A DNA stretch of 64,000 nt from Ooceraea biroi (taxonomy: Eukaryota; Arthropoda; Insecta; Hymenoptera; Formicidae): the NCBI RefSeq assembly GCF_003672135.1, contig NC_039510.1, positions 16,120,001 through 16,184,000 on the forward strand, written 5' to 3'. Positions 27,001 through 40,100 of this stretch are shown piece after piece. Position 1 is the stretch's first letter; each line of letters begins with the position of its first letter. Under the pieces are notes generated by a model, which was not told the DNA's origin, made no database searches, and saw only the letters and a list, made by a program, of their open reading frames with translations. Both the position numbers and the translations under genes were made by a program.

Positions 27001-28305
27001 ACTATAGTCGTCTATTTTATCGACGAAATGTTAATTTTTTTTCGTATATTTTTATGTTTATTGGATGCACAGAAATGAAAATTCTTTTCTAGGATTAACG
27101 TACGATTGATTTGCATACGTATGTAAAACGGAACACTCGATTTTATATAACAAAGAATAACAAATATTATGAAATTATATATTTACTCGCTACTCTTAGG
27201 GCTCTCTGTTCCCAGATAGCCAAACCCCGACAATATGACAAGTGCATCGTCGATTAAATGAGATTATTTTGTTCTTAATTGCAAAAAGATTGAAATAATA
27301 CCGTGAGTATCTCGTAAAACCTAAGCGGCCATCGTGTAAAACGCATCTCGAGTACTCGTTCCACTGATCCGCATTATCAGCTCGCGCGATCATTCCATCT
27401 GTTGAATCGCATCAGCCCGCGCGTCGCATTTTATTGATGGTCCTATTGCATTGATCCGTGTTTCAGCACTTTGCAAAAGCCGTCACATCGGGAATGCGCA
27501 TATTAGAGTTGTATCGGGAGTGCCATTAAGAAATGAGAGGAGGCTCAGAAAGGGCATTAGGCGATGCGAGTAATCATGATATGAATAATTAGTACATTTA
27601 TTAAACAAAAAATAGAGTTTTTGCTTTTTATTATTCACAACATAAATACAATTCTTCTATAAAATTCGACTGGCATGCAAATCAAAGAGTTTAAGTGAAA
27701 TAATAAAAATTGGAACTATTTCTGTTCCAGATTTATATAATCTTATCAATTCTGCGACAGACTCGCGGCATTGGAGGATCCAATTCGGGCCACGCAGGGT
27801 GGGCTCGAATCGAAGGTAAATTCGCAAACTCATTTTATCTGTATATTTTTTTGCGGTCTTGCGGTTCAAAACGCATTCATTAAATTAATTCAAACCGCGA
27901 CGTAATATTGCAAAGACTTAACATTTTATATATTCATTTATTCATGAAATGTATTTCTGAAATTTAATCGGCTTTCAATAATTTTTTATTTCAGAAGTGA
28001 ATAACAGAATGCGACTGATCCTGAATCGCGAGTGAGTAGTCGGTGAGTGATAAGCAAAAGTATTTTCTATGTGGTAGTATATTTTTCCGTAATAATCAAT
28101 GTGTAATAGGTATATCTTTCCGTAATAATAATCAGTGCAATTTGTCTTGCTTTTATAGCTAGAAGTAGACGCTCTTTTGTGTAGATTTGTGCATGCGTAT
28201 GGGAATTATTAATTGAATAATATAAATCGTAATTTCTCATTTCTGTAAATTGTAATGAATAAATTGCATATATTTTTAAATTCAAATATATATATATTTA
28301 TGATT

Positions 28306-28370
28306 GATTTATATCACTTCAGTCATTAATATTAATATATGATTTATAACACTTCAGTCATTAATATAAT
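28306..28370. repeat. Two-copy tandem duplication, period 35 bp
   Basis: GATTTATA..CACTTCAGTCATTAATAT occurs at 28306 and again at 28341 with few differences. Confidence 0.8.
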
Positions 28371-28895
28371 CTTTCATCATAGACATGCATGATTATCCAA
28401 ATACCATCGGATAAAACAGTATTAATATAAGAATTGGCGTAGCAGTTACAGATATGGCGCCACATAAATTTCACGAAAATTTTCTCGTATTATTATGCAA
28501 TTTTCGCAATATTTAATTATTCATCGATTTCGTCGATTATACATAACTTTAGCGTAATTAAAGACACAATTAGACGCAATTAATAAGACGAGGTTAAAGA
28601 AAAATCGAAATATAAATTATTAACAATTATTTTACTCGCGCATATTAAAAGGTCTTTGTGATCGTGATTAAAATTTAGTATTCAATTTAAATACTTCATT
28701 TTATTTCAATAACCTGTGCATTAAATATAATAGGTATGAATACACAGGATCGATTTTGCACATATACATATATGTACAAAATTTCGTGATCGCGTTATAA
28801 ATTTCATTTCGAGTAGAGAGACGTAAAACGCTTTTAAATTAAATTAAAATACATTTTAAACGTAATAAATACATCATGCAAACAATGTTCGTATA

Positions 28896-28936
28896 GACAT
28901 TGCGGAGACTTCGCGAATACATCGCGAAGCAATGTC
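28896..28936. repeat. Bulged stem-loop
   Basis: The outer arms GACATTG/CAATGTC and the inner arms CTTCGCGA/TCGCGAAG (loop ATACA) form one stem with a 6-base bulge (CGGAGA) on the 5' side. It is too asymmetric and short for a canonical microRNA precursor. Confidence 0.6.
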
Positions 28937-29707
28937 CGCCAAAAATTGTGGAAATAAGCTTTACCTATCATAATGCGGAACAATTCGTGGGACCATTGAA
29001 CGTCACCAGTGAAGTGTAACGAAGTGAATTTCGTTCCGATAAATATTCGTTCAACGACTTTAATAACAGTATCGCGTCGCGAATCTAACTATAAAAAGTA
29101 AAGTGAAGTAAAGACTGAAGTGCAGTTGATGAAGGATGCACAATACGACTTTCACAGTGAAGAGGTTCCGGACGGTTAGTTTCATCGATGGACTACGATG
29201 GACTTCGTGGGACTTCGCGCATTGGTGAGTGCTCAGTTTTTTCGCTTGTAGAGTAGAAATAGCATGCAGTAGTTTGCAAATAGCACTAAGTTTCAATGAG
29301 AGAGCTAAACATTTTTTACACTTGCATTTCGAAAAGAAGAAAACGGTATATCTGATAAAAATTTCTTTCAATCATGATTATTACCCTCACATATTTTTTG
29401 AAAGAATATTTTTTTATATAGGTTTATATTTTTGTTACGTAAATGAAACTTTAATAAATTTAATTTAGACGGATATATGTGCAAGAGAAAAACAATTTGT
29501 GCAAAACAATTTTTACATTACACAATTATAGCAGTCCGTTAATAAAGCGCGTGTTTAATATTGATAAATATTGAGATATTTGTATATAAGCAAGCAATTT
29601 GTTATATTAGTTTATTATATTAATTGAGTTATTTAATTGCATTACATAAAATATTGTATCAATTGTATTATATTATATATACATACATATATATTAAATA
29701 ACAATAG

Positions 29708-29856
29708 TTTAATAAATACTTCACACTAGATGCGCTTTGTAAGTGTACTCTGGTTAAAGAAATATTTTATGCCAGAGGCGAGCTGGTTGCTTTAATAAAT
29801 ATTTCGCAGATGCGTTTTGCAAGTGCACTCTGGTTAGAGAAATGTTTCATAGGCAT
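29708..29856. repeat. Two-copy tandem duplication, period 83 bp
   Basis: Both copies begin TTTAATAAATA.TTC and share TGCG.TTTG.AAGTG.ACTCTGGTTA.AGAAAT. Divergence of the copies suggests an old duplication. Confidence 0.8.
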
Positions 29857-31271
29857 AAGCCTCTGTGTGTGAAATCAGAGAGGCGATGAAACAATACATT
29901 GGTTACGTTCTCCGAAATGGGTGATGGGGGAAACCATTCCATATTCATAAACATTTGAAATATTTTATATAACATTTTAAATAATTTATATTACATATAT
30001 ACATAAAGTTGTATATATAAAATATTATTTTATTTTACATTTTTTTACTTTCCGTTGCAATTATAAAAACGAATGACATTGCATACATTATTGTATTCCA
30101 CATTACCAAAATAATGTAACAACAAAAGTGAAGTTGCAAAAGTGGAAGTTTGCACAACAATAATGCATTTATTGAAAGAGGAAGAAAAAGCGATCGATTG
30201 TACTTTGAACGAAATAATTCTTGAGAAAAAAGAAAAGACTTCTTTTTACAAAAACGCTAAGAACGTTTCTTCTTCTGACTCTTTGTTCTTAAAACGTTCA
30301 ATGGATTTACGACACTCGCGTGTCTCCATCGCTCGCCAAATGTAAAGTCTTTAATCAGAAGTGGTCAGCGGAGAACACTTCGGATCCTTTAGGAGACCTC
30401 ACGGCAAAAAGGATTCCATCTAATCGAGCTCATTAGTGGCACTATTGCCAGCCGGTAGCCACGAAGGTACGGGAAATAGAGTTCCGCAAGCTGAGTTCTC
30501 TTCGTGCGAAAGAGTGGCAGGAAATTCAATTCGGCCGGGGGCTCCGGGGAAATTCGTTTATCGTAAGAAATGTTAATTTAGTACATCGCCCGCGGTCCTG
30601 AGAAAATTTTCTGATATTCGCGCAATGATACCGGAACCTGCCAATTGCCTCCGAGATTGCAGAACGCGATGCAATGAGTCACCAGAGCTTTTACGCGCCA
30701 GGAGAACATTCGGGCAATAACGCGCTAAACATAATTATCGGCGAGGGAAAAGAGATTACTCTATCAACTTATGGTATTCATTTCCATTACGTTGGAAATT
30801 TCAATTTAACGTAATTCTAAGAAGAAATTAAACATGCAAATTTGACTAAATGTGACGTCAATTAAATTCAGCTCACGGGATTTCGGAGACGCTTCAGTAT
30901 ACTTCTTGTATACTTGTACTAGAAATCAATCCGCGGATAATTTTGCGATATATTACAAAAAGCCTGTGCGAACTTTACGAGCACTTTAACCTATGTGTAA
31001 TTAATAAGGGTAGAAACACGCTGATGGGAACTCGGCGCCTAACCCTTCCCGTAATATTATCGTCTGAGCGAAATACGAGCGATGTTAAAGGTTAACGCGC
31101 AGTGCTCGGCGCTCAAGCAACGTCCGCGTCGCCGCGCGTCGACGCGCGGAGAGGCAATTACCCTCGTCTAATTCTAGCCGAGAGAGTATTCGGCCGGTAA
31201 CGAACCTGTCGCACTCCTCATTCTCGTTCACCCCCGCATCGCCTTCCTCCTTTTTCTTATCCCCCTTTAAC

Positions 31272-31289
31272 CCTCTCTCTCTCTCTCTC
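31272..31289. repeat. (CT)n microsatellite
   Basis: An uninterrupted CT run in a pyrimidine-rich segment. Confidence 0.85.
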
Positions 31290-33970
31290 GCTCTTTCAAG
31301 TCAATCTTGCTCTTTCTTTTTCTCTCGGTATGCTCGATCACGACGTGCGCTTGCAGCGATCTTTGCAGAGATCAGAGGACGCGAGAGAGATGCGTCGAGT
31401 AATTATTCTCGAAACGGAAGCGCGCACCCTAATCCTCGAGGGCCTCCCTCTCAGTGGCGGCTGGTGGTCCCAGCGCATTAACGGCATGTGTGCCGAGTGC
31501 GTGCGACGTGATTGATTTGCTCGGCGTGTGGCTAACTCGAATCACCCGCGTTACCGACGAAAGTCATGGACCTCTCGTTCACGATACCACATGTACGCGA
31601 TCCGGATACTTGTCAACTTGGATCACCGACTCGCGACAAGCCCCCTTTTCGAGGAGATCTCCTTGAGAGAAGCGGACCACCGCGGCACGTCGCTTTGCGG
31701 GCCCTTTCGAGTCTGCGACTCGACACAGACGCGTTTTCTAGCGCGATTCACGGTGGCAGCTGCCGTTTAAGAACGCGGCGATTAATGGGCTTCTTTGACG
31801 ACCATTCAACCGTGCCCGAATAAAATTCTATTGACATTGATCGTAGCTCGTGTAGCTTGCCTTTGTGCGGAATCCTTATTGAAATTCAACGAGAAATTAA
31901 ACGAAAAAGGATTACGCGTTGATTCGTCTGTGTTCGTTAGACAGTTTGCGGGACAAAGATGGGACCTTGCAATTATTCGCGCATTAAGGAATGGTCAGTC
32001 TACATTCGCGACAGCGTGTCAGAAAATATACATTTACGTTTCTCCAAGTTAGACTAATAAGCGTTATTACTCAGACTCGCTGACTGCTTTATGAGTTGCA
32101 TATGATCTTTCGGAGCACGTGTGCGATTCCGCCGCTTCTTCAGTCGGCGAGGAACGTCCTCCACCCTGGGGTATGTCAGAAATATGGAGCTCCGGGAAAA
32201 ATATGGCATGTGGTCCTCGGAGTGTAAGGTCTCTTTGTACAAGCAAACATTTCATGTATCTACCCGGAATTTCGAATAACCCGGCGACTATGTCGGAGGG
32301 ACGCGCGCCCGGAGAAACGATCGTTAAAACATGTACATTTCGCAGAAGGCAATATTTAATTTATAACATTATTTTTGTTTGCTGATTCACATCGGAGCAG
32401 TCAATCCGGAAAATTACATCGGATTTGTCATGCGCCTGTGCCTTGTTTATCAAAAAAGCAATTATTGCACAGGGCCGAAGAGGGTCGGCGAAAGCTCTCA
32501 TTTGCGATCGTAAAGCTTCGACGGATGCCTACTGCCTGAGCGTTATTAACGCGCAGAATTTTATGAAAGCCGATTCATAAAACGTGACTGTCTATACGCG
32601 GCTCTGCCGTGTGTACGCGATATTGCATGCCTGTACGAGCGTGGAACGTACTCGATTCGCGTATTAGTGTACCAAGTCGTAGCATGGCCATGTCGCGTAA
32701 TGCCGAGGCGTGTGGGCGACACGTTGTGTTACTCCTGCGCTTTTGCAAAACGCCGACGTTTCTCTGGCGTTTGTCAAGCCCACGATACTCGGCGTCGCGA
32801 GTTCTCTTTGTACAGATGTGTGTCTGTGTGTGCAGAACCAGAAACCGTCTTCGACGGTTCCCTCGAAACGCTCATGCAAATATACTTAATTGTACGTTTA
32901 ACTAATTGCGACAAATTTGCGAACACACTTCAAGAATGTTGATAATTAATTAACGTACATTAATTGTCCGCACTAATATACTTCAAATTTAATCAATATT
33001 CGTTCCCTTTTCGAAGAGAGGAGTAGACAAATATTGACCGACTTCTCGACGGCAAACGGTAAACGTAAACATAAAATGATATTTAATTAATAACTGATAC
33101 TAGAACGATAATTAATTGGAAAGAAAAGTCTTCGAGATTTTGCAAATGAAAAACTTACGCTGGCTTCTGGGAGCTAGATAATTTAATTACATAAATAGGA
33201 ATTCTCCTATTTACCGGAATGCACCGGAAGACATTAGAAGTTGTAATGATAGAATATCAAACATTCTATGTGCAATATGTAATAATGCAAAATTATTACA
33301 GTTAATTACAGGCCTTGTAATCAATAGTAATCTCGAGAATAGCAAGGGATAATTCTATGAAACTGTCGTTGCAAAAAGGAAACGGAGAAATTTATGACGG
33401 TCAAGTAGGAAAGTAGCGGCAAATCCGATAAGAATATTTACGCATAGGGCAACATTCCGAGTTTAATTAAACCATGCGACGGTCGCGATAACGCTTTTCC
33501 GCTTTGCGACGATTCCTCTGGCTTTGCTCCGGTTAAGATAAAGCGACACATGGTGTTCACTGTGTGTAATGATCGGAAGAAAGTCCTCTCTCGTTAAGTC
33601 GTAACGTTTCTGGCTGTAGTTCTTGTGCCTTTGCTGTACCTTTTGTCTTCGTCCCGCTAATTGCCTTCCGCCGGCGCAATTTAATTTGCCTTTTGCCCTT
33701 TCTGACGCCTCCTGACAACTCTGCCTTGAAAATCAGCCGCACGAAACGCATTCCAGAAGGCACTAACATAGATTTCGGCATGAGGAATATATAAAGAATA
33801 CATTTAAATCCTTTGCGGTGAGCATTTACATTTTAACGACAATTATATTTTAATGACAAACGCTATAAAAATCGTAAATCACATATAGCTGTTTCCCTTT
33901 CAGTATGTAAAATCGATCGCTTCTACTAAAACATGCTTAATTATAAATAAGCATATCATAGTTACGTATA

Positions 33971-34954
33971 CAGGGTGAGGCACCTAAAACAGGCCACCTG
34001 AATATCTCGGCTGTTATTGGTGATAGAAAAAAATGTGTCAGACCAAACTTGCACGGTTTCGAGGGACACATAATTTGTTCTAAATAGTTTTTTATTAGGT
34101 GGGCGCGTAGAGGTCATATGAAGGTCAACTTCGTTTTTTTAAATGGTATATGTTTTTCTACGTACCATCTAGTAGAGCGTTTGAAGATGCGCACATTGAT
34201 CTACGGGTCAAAATCACTTAAGGTCAATGAAGGCCAACAGCAAGGGAAAATAATTTACTTTATATTGCCTAGAGTTCTCTGCTATTAAAAATACTGTAAA
34301 CTCAGAAATGAAAAAGTTCTAGCCCTTAGAAGTTTTTTCTTTTTCCGCGAAGTTCTGAGTTGTTGTCATTATTTTGTATATTGCCTAGAGTTCTCTGCTA
34401 TTGAAAATACCGTAAATTCAGAAATGAAAAAGTTCTCGTTAAAAATTTTTTTCTTCTCAGAGGAGTTCTGAGTTGATGATATCATTATTTTTTATATTGC
34501 CTAGAGTTCTTTGCTATTGAAAATACCGTAAACTCAGATATGAAAAAGTTCTCAAGTTTAAAAGTTTTTTCTTCTCAGAGGAGTTCTGAGTTGATGATAT
34601 CATTATTTTTTATATTGCCTAGAGTTCTCTACTATTGAAAATACCGTAAACTCAGAAATGAAAAAGTTCTAGCACTTCGAAATTTTAGCCTTCAGTGACT
34701 TTGAATGATTTTGACCCGTAGATCAATGTGTGCATCTTCAAACGCTCTACTAGATGGTACGTAAAAAAACATGTCATACCATTTAAAAAAACGAAGTTGA
34801 CCTTGAAATGACTTCTACGCGTCCACTTAATAAAAAATTATTTAGAACAAATTATGTGTCCCTCGAAACCATGCAAGTTTGATCTGACACATTTTTTTCT
34901 ATCACCAATAACAGCCGAGATATTCAGGTGGCCTGTTTTAGGTGTCTCACCCTA
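33971..34954. mobile_element. Foldback DNA element with long terminal inverted repeats, TATA target duplication
   Basis: The left terminus starts CAGGGTGAGGCACCTAAAAC. The right terminus is its imperfect reverse complement ending GTCTCACCCTA. The inverted arms are about 265 bp (33971-34235 and 34687-34954) with scattered differences. TATA directly flanks both ends (33967-33970, 34955-34958). The interior is a four-copy tandem array. No transposase frame is present, so it must have been moved by an enzyme encoded elsewhere. The superfamily is not assigned. Confidence 0.88.
34261..34680. repeat. Internal tandem array of the foldback element, four ~116-118-bp units
   Basis: TATATTGCCTAGAGTTCT recurs at 34261, 34377, 34493 and 34611, each followed by GCTATT.AAAATAC.GTAAA and later by a GTTCTGAGTT segment. 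The last unit is shortened where the right inverted arm begins. Confidence 0.92.
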
Positions 34955-36373
34955 TATAGATAATTCTTAAAGCACTTTTGTTTTTATTTTATAGATAAAT
35001 AAATTACATTTGCGTTATACATTATTCGATGAAATAAAGTAATATTAAATTTGCAACGGTTTAAAAGTAAAAGTTTATTCTATCTATAATTACAATTCAT
35101 GAGAAATTAAAGCTCCAAAAATAAAAGAAATTTTATAAATGTATTATAAATTAATAACACTGTGTGGAACAAATGCGTACATTTATGCCATCTATTATAA
35201 AATAATATTAAACTGAGCTGGATTAATTATATCTAAAGCTGCTATTTTAACTGTCTGTATTATCAGCAGCTGACAAAGAGTGTATTTGTGTATAATAAAA
35301 TTTGAAAATATTAATTTATGTATATACATTTAACTAAAATATCAGTTACTTAATAAAAGCAATAATTGTATCAAAAGTTTTAAAACAGTAGAGTTTGGGC
35401 ATCTGTAGGTAAAATCTTTAACAGAGTTTCGCGACGAACGTGCACTACAATCGTCGGCAACCTACTTGCCACACACCTGTATATGCTGAATTATCGACAA
35501 TATACATATGTTGATAACATACAAACTATTAAGAAAAAGAAATGTATTTTACAATAGTATAATATATACTTTTGTTAAAATTATAAATGTATATCCTCCA
35601 ACTAACAAAAATATAGCATTTACTTTAAAACAGTAAAGTTTTAAAGATTCATTATCATAAACCAGTGTAAAATAATTATTTTGGCAACTTGGTGTTATTA
35701 AAATTATAAAATGGAATATAAATATGAAAAATAATGATGATTTAAAAACTAATTCAGATACATGATTCTATTTTGTATATATTTTGTATATATAATCAAC
35801 AATCTGACAAATTAATAAATTTATAAATCCTAAATTTGTGAAACCTCTAGCAAACGAAAGAAATTAGGAAAAAGATAATTACACGTACTCGAAAAAAGTA
35901 ATAGTAATAGAAAAAAATAAAAGTCATACACTGCGACGTAATTTGAAAAAAGGAGAAGAGTTAAGTAGACCGAAGATTTGTGAGAAAATCGATGCCATTC
36001 TCTTCAAACAAAAACGATTAAGATACTTTAATTAACAGAGAGCGTCCATTGTCAACCCGTTCAGCACGAAATGGACGACGATATCTTTTCTTTTTTTCCT
36101 CGACCGAAGTCAGTACACCGTGGAGAGGAAGGGTACTTAGGAAATCAGCGTTACGGAGTAAAAGCAGCGAACCATGAAGGGGGGCTCCTGCGACACAGGA
36201 TGTACTCCTACCTTCCGTGTCTCCTAAAGTTCTAAGCCGACCTACCGGAATATTGTCTATTCGTGGAAAGATTCGCTGACAATGTTGCTCGAAACAATAG
36301 CACTGACGCATAAGTACGTGCGAACTATGAGATTAAAAGTAGACGCGACTTCGGAGAAGCTAATCATCGTTCT

Positions 36374-36410
36374 AAGAAAGAAAGAGAGAGAGAAAAAGAG
36401 CGAGAGAAAG
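36374..36410. repeat. GA-rich microsatellite
   Basis: An imperfect GAAA/GAGA purine run. Confidence 0.75.
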
Positions 36411-38705
36411 ACAGTTTGCGCGGGAAAGTTAGAAAAATAAAGATAATTGCATATTATTATCACAATAATGTACCACGGCAACGATAATAAGAGCTGAGAG
36501 GCGTGTTGCATTTAATAAGATCTGAGATTTTTACTGCGAGATAAGGAGAGTCGCGCTAAAATAGGAACGAATAATGAATGGAATAGAATCAAGCGATTGC
36601 AGTACGCTCTTCGAGATTATCTCTCTGTTTTTCCTTATTAAGTAACATTTGAATAATCTCCTCCGTAGCATTATGCACTGAGCTTGTTTGATATTTTTAG
36701 ACATTTCATTCGTGACGCTACTTGAAAAAAGGGAACCGCTACGCGGTGGTTTAGAATGCGATTCTTTCGTTTGTAATTCTCGCAGTCAACCACGTTCTAT
36801 ACCTTTCTTTTGAACGACACGGTTTCCTGAGCCGTGTTGCCGGAAACGGTAAATTATTTCCTCTTAAATCACGAAGGCGAGAAGCCACTACGCCGAGGAA
36901 CAGGGGCGGATTACCTAAAAATCTATGAACACCGACTTGGTCGCATTTACGATCGTTACGATCGTCCTCAAAAATGTCATATGGAATTCCGTTCGTGCGT
37001 TACGATTAGTCGTAAAATCCTCATCCACTCGAAGCCACTTGATACAGCGTACGCATTTAGTTTGACAGGCTTCGCTCAAGATAACACTTGCGATCGTTCA
37101 CGATATCGTTAAACGAGTTTATACCACTGTAAAACTGGTTATGCCTAACAGAATGTGGTTTTTTTATGAACAAGATAAAACAAACAGTTCTTTACAAATC
37201 AATGCACGATGGAGAAATGTTTGAATCATTGCTACTTTTCTTTTTGTATTATGTGTGTATGTGTGTATATATAGAATATATAATATAGAATATGTATTGT
37301 TAAAAAATAATTGCACACAGCGCACATTCATGAATAATACAATTTATAATACAGTTATAGAGTGTAATTTTTAACCAACTGTTAAATTTTATTCTAGCAT
37401 TCGGTTAAGCCAGTCATTAAGCCATAGAAGTATAACATGAAATTTAATTCAATTCATTATAAGATCCTCATTATCCCTCTGTATACATCCACTTTGAGTG
37501 GTAATAAAAAGTCATCAGTCTAAAATGATAATTACGATAATTATTATTTAGCTGGATATAGTCAATGGGTCTTAGAAAAATCTAATCCTCCGTCCCAATC
37601 CGCCCCTGGGGAGAAACATGCCGTGACAGGGACCGTGTTCGAGGCACGAGCTATCGCGCGCGTCGCTTCGATTCCTCCGGGTAGCTACGCGTGAAGCAGA
37701 AGAAATAGAAGAATGAGGGAAAGACGCAGATAAAAGATACAAAACCGAAAGAAAGACAGTGAAGGAGGGTGAACGCGAAGAGGAGGGCGCCGCGACGCGG
37801 GGGAGAACGCGGTTGCAGGAACACGCAGAGACGTGGAAAGGAACAATGACTCGCGGTGCCGGCGTTTATGGGGTACGGTGAGTATCGGTGGGGCGAGCTC
37901 GTAATTAGTCATAGTGCGATGCGCTAACAGCGGCACTCTGCAAGAGTGAACCTCGCTCCGTTCTCGTTCGCGCGCGCGATGCTCTCGTCGGAGGGAACCC
38001 TGAGAGCACTCGGGTGTTTGATCTTTTTCTACCGGGTGATGCACGAAATTTACGGCGCACCGATAGCGAAACGGTAGGCATGATTCAGATTCGCTATAAG
38101 AGGAAGCACGCGTCACGTTCGATTATTTCGAGCCGACTCGTTGAGCTGACTCGATGGAGTTCATCTGCAGCTCTTTCTTCACAGAAGTAAAAAAACCTAT
38201 TCCAAGATAAAAGTTGAATTTCAAAGGTAAAGGTTCTTATTTCTTTATTTTACTATACAGTTCATTCAGCTTTGTGCTGTTGGGAGCAGTTCCGATCTGT
38301 GACGGATGCGCTCGTCAAAAATGCTTCCCTTGCCTTTTCTGTTGCGTGGAATTATGTATCTCCAGTCCACGTTTATCAAAGCCGTACTGAGATCTTTAGA
38401 CGTACCGAGCGAGCCTTTATGCTACAGAGGTACCTATTTTTAACAGCCGCTCAATGAGCGATGTAACGCGCATAACGGACCCGCGACACTTGCATACAAA
38501 AGTCCTATCCGCGCCGATCTACGTCGACCGCGAGTATAACGGGTCGTCGTACGTCTCGTAATTAAGCTGGCATAAGTGAAGTCTACGAATCATCGCTCTC
38601 GCAACTTACTGGTTAATTAGTTCGACCTCAGTAGCCGTAGACCTCAGTAACGCGAGAGAGGCCGACGGCTTTTCCTGATCTGTCAGGACGAAATTGTAGG
38701 CAACC

Positions 38706-38728
38706 ATCTGTCGCGGATTGCGACAGAT
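38706..38728. repeat. Perfect 9-bp hairpin
   Basis: ATCTGTCGC, a 5-base loop GGATT, then GCGACAGAT. Confidence 0.7.
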
Positions 38729-39240
38729 AATTTATCAGCTCACAATATTACAAACGACGCGGTATCTTCCGAGTTACCTCCTCATTCTCGCGTTTGTTTT
38801 CATTATTTCCACAAATTATTGCACGTATGATAATCAGCAAGCAGCAAAACCTCTAGACCATGGTCGTAAACCATGATTCTAGATATAAGATGTATATAAT
38901 GTAATAAGATATATTACGTCATTAACTAAATAATCCGGATCGCCTCTAACTGGCGACACAATTCAATGTCGCGATGTTTTGAAGAATTCTATTTTTTTGT
39001 TTTTCAAAAATTTAAAAATATCCTGCTATAAAATTAATATAGACAAGTTATGTTGTACTACTACAAGTATGCGTTAGTTTAATTTATTGCTATCTAGACA
39101 CAACCTGGATTACTTAGTTAATGATCTATACAATTTCTTTCCTGATACGCAACGAAATACAATTCGAAATAAAACATCAGAGACACAGCTCTTAATGTTT
39201 GCCTTCTTAATGTTCCTCCCGATATCGATATTATATCGAA

Positions 39241-40100
39241 GACACCCCATAGACGTGCACCTGCGAGGACGCGCTATCACCGCGGCGCGGCCGCGCAGGT
39301 AAGAAGGGTGGTTGCAACCGCGATGAAGTCTTCCAGCGGGGCGACGCGACGTCGCGCGGCTTCGCAGTAAAGGGAGCGAAGAGGGACAAGCACCTCTCTC
39401 CCCGGAGAAAAGGAAAGACGCGAAAAGCGGCAGAGCGAAGCCACGGGCGGCCAGCCGTGTCTCCGGTGGCGAACTCGGTCGTCGGCAGGCAGGCAGGCGG
39501 GCTCCCTTGCCAATCCGCCGTGGCGTTTCCACTTGTGTGCGCGTTTCACGCGCGGCTCCCCGACTGCGCGCGGCGCGCGCGACTCGGCTCGGCTCGGCTT
39601 GGCTTGGCGTGGCGTGGCGTGGCGACGCGGTGCGCGGGTACCACTTACCTGTCGTGCACACATCACACGCGATGTGTTCTATCGGCGGCGAACAACCTGC
39701 CGCGGCACACAGCGCAGCGCGGCGTGGCGCGGCGCAGCGCGCCGCGGTGCGCTGACCTTTTTGCCGGCGAGCGCGGAGCCGCGACGCGTGGAAAAATCGC
39801 GTGCTCGCTTCGTTGGCCGTTCTCGTCAGAATGGAGCAAAACGCGCGGCCGCAAACGAGCGAGCGAGCAAGCGCGTAACGCAGCTCACGAGCGTAAAATA
39901 ATCCCGCGCGCGTCGTCATTACGCGCGGCGAGGCGTCGCGATCATCGGCGACCGATGGCGGCGCGCGCGCGGTTTTTTTCTTTTTTCTAGTTAGTGCGAG
40001 CGTTTTTCGTTGGTCCTCGTCACAGGCAATCGCGCATCGCGCGCGCCTTTACCGCGAAGTGCACACGCGAGCTGCGGCGGAAACCGCTACGTGCGTCTCA
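39241..40100. promoter_or_regulatory. CpG-dense, GC-rich segment; candidate promoter or first-exon region
   Basis: This is the most GC- and CpG-rich stretch of the window, with CGCGGCGCG-type words and pentanucleotide runs (CGGCT, then GGCGT, 39583-39627). A perfect consensus donor CAG|GTAAGT is present on the minus strand (exon side ends at 39649), and CAG|GTAAGA on the plus strand (exon side ends at 39298). Long frames here (up to 269 codons on the minus strand) reflect stop depletion in GC-rich DNA and have no protein-like motifs. The promoter role is inference. Confidence 0.35.
39583..39627. repeat. Pentanucleotide repeat (CGGCT)n/(GGCGT)n
   Basis: Consecutive CGGCT, TGGCT and GGCGT units inside the CpG-rich segment. 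Confidence 0.8.

Larger units (their letters stand above)
27001..33966. other. AT-rich gene-free stretch
   Basis: Long AT-rich segments (27.0-30.1 kb and 32.9-33.4 kb) alternate with more GC-rich DNA (30.3-32.8 kb). They hold small tandem duplications (28306-28370, 29708-29856), a bulged hairpin (28896-28936), an isolated TGACGTCA (30853-30860) and a (CT)n run (31272-31289). No coding gene was recognised. Confidence 0.6.
34959..39240. other. Gene-free stretch, AT-rich to 36 kb
   Basis: No recognisable gene. It contains a GA-rich run (36374-36410), TG/TA-rich simple sequence near 37.25 kb and a 9-bp hairpin (38706-38728). Frames near 37.7-38.1 kb have no family motif. Confidence 0.6.

Noticed and set aside
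39110..39919. The longest open frame of the window, 269 codons on the minus strand
   Set aside because: It lies in very GC-rich DNA where stop codons are rare, has long frames on the opposite strand over the same bases, an Arg/Ala/Pro-rich composition and no family motif.
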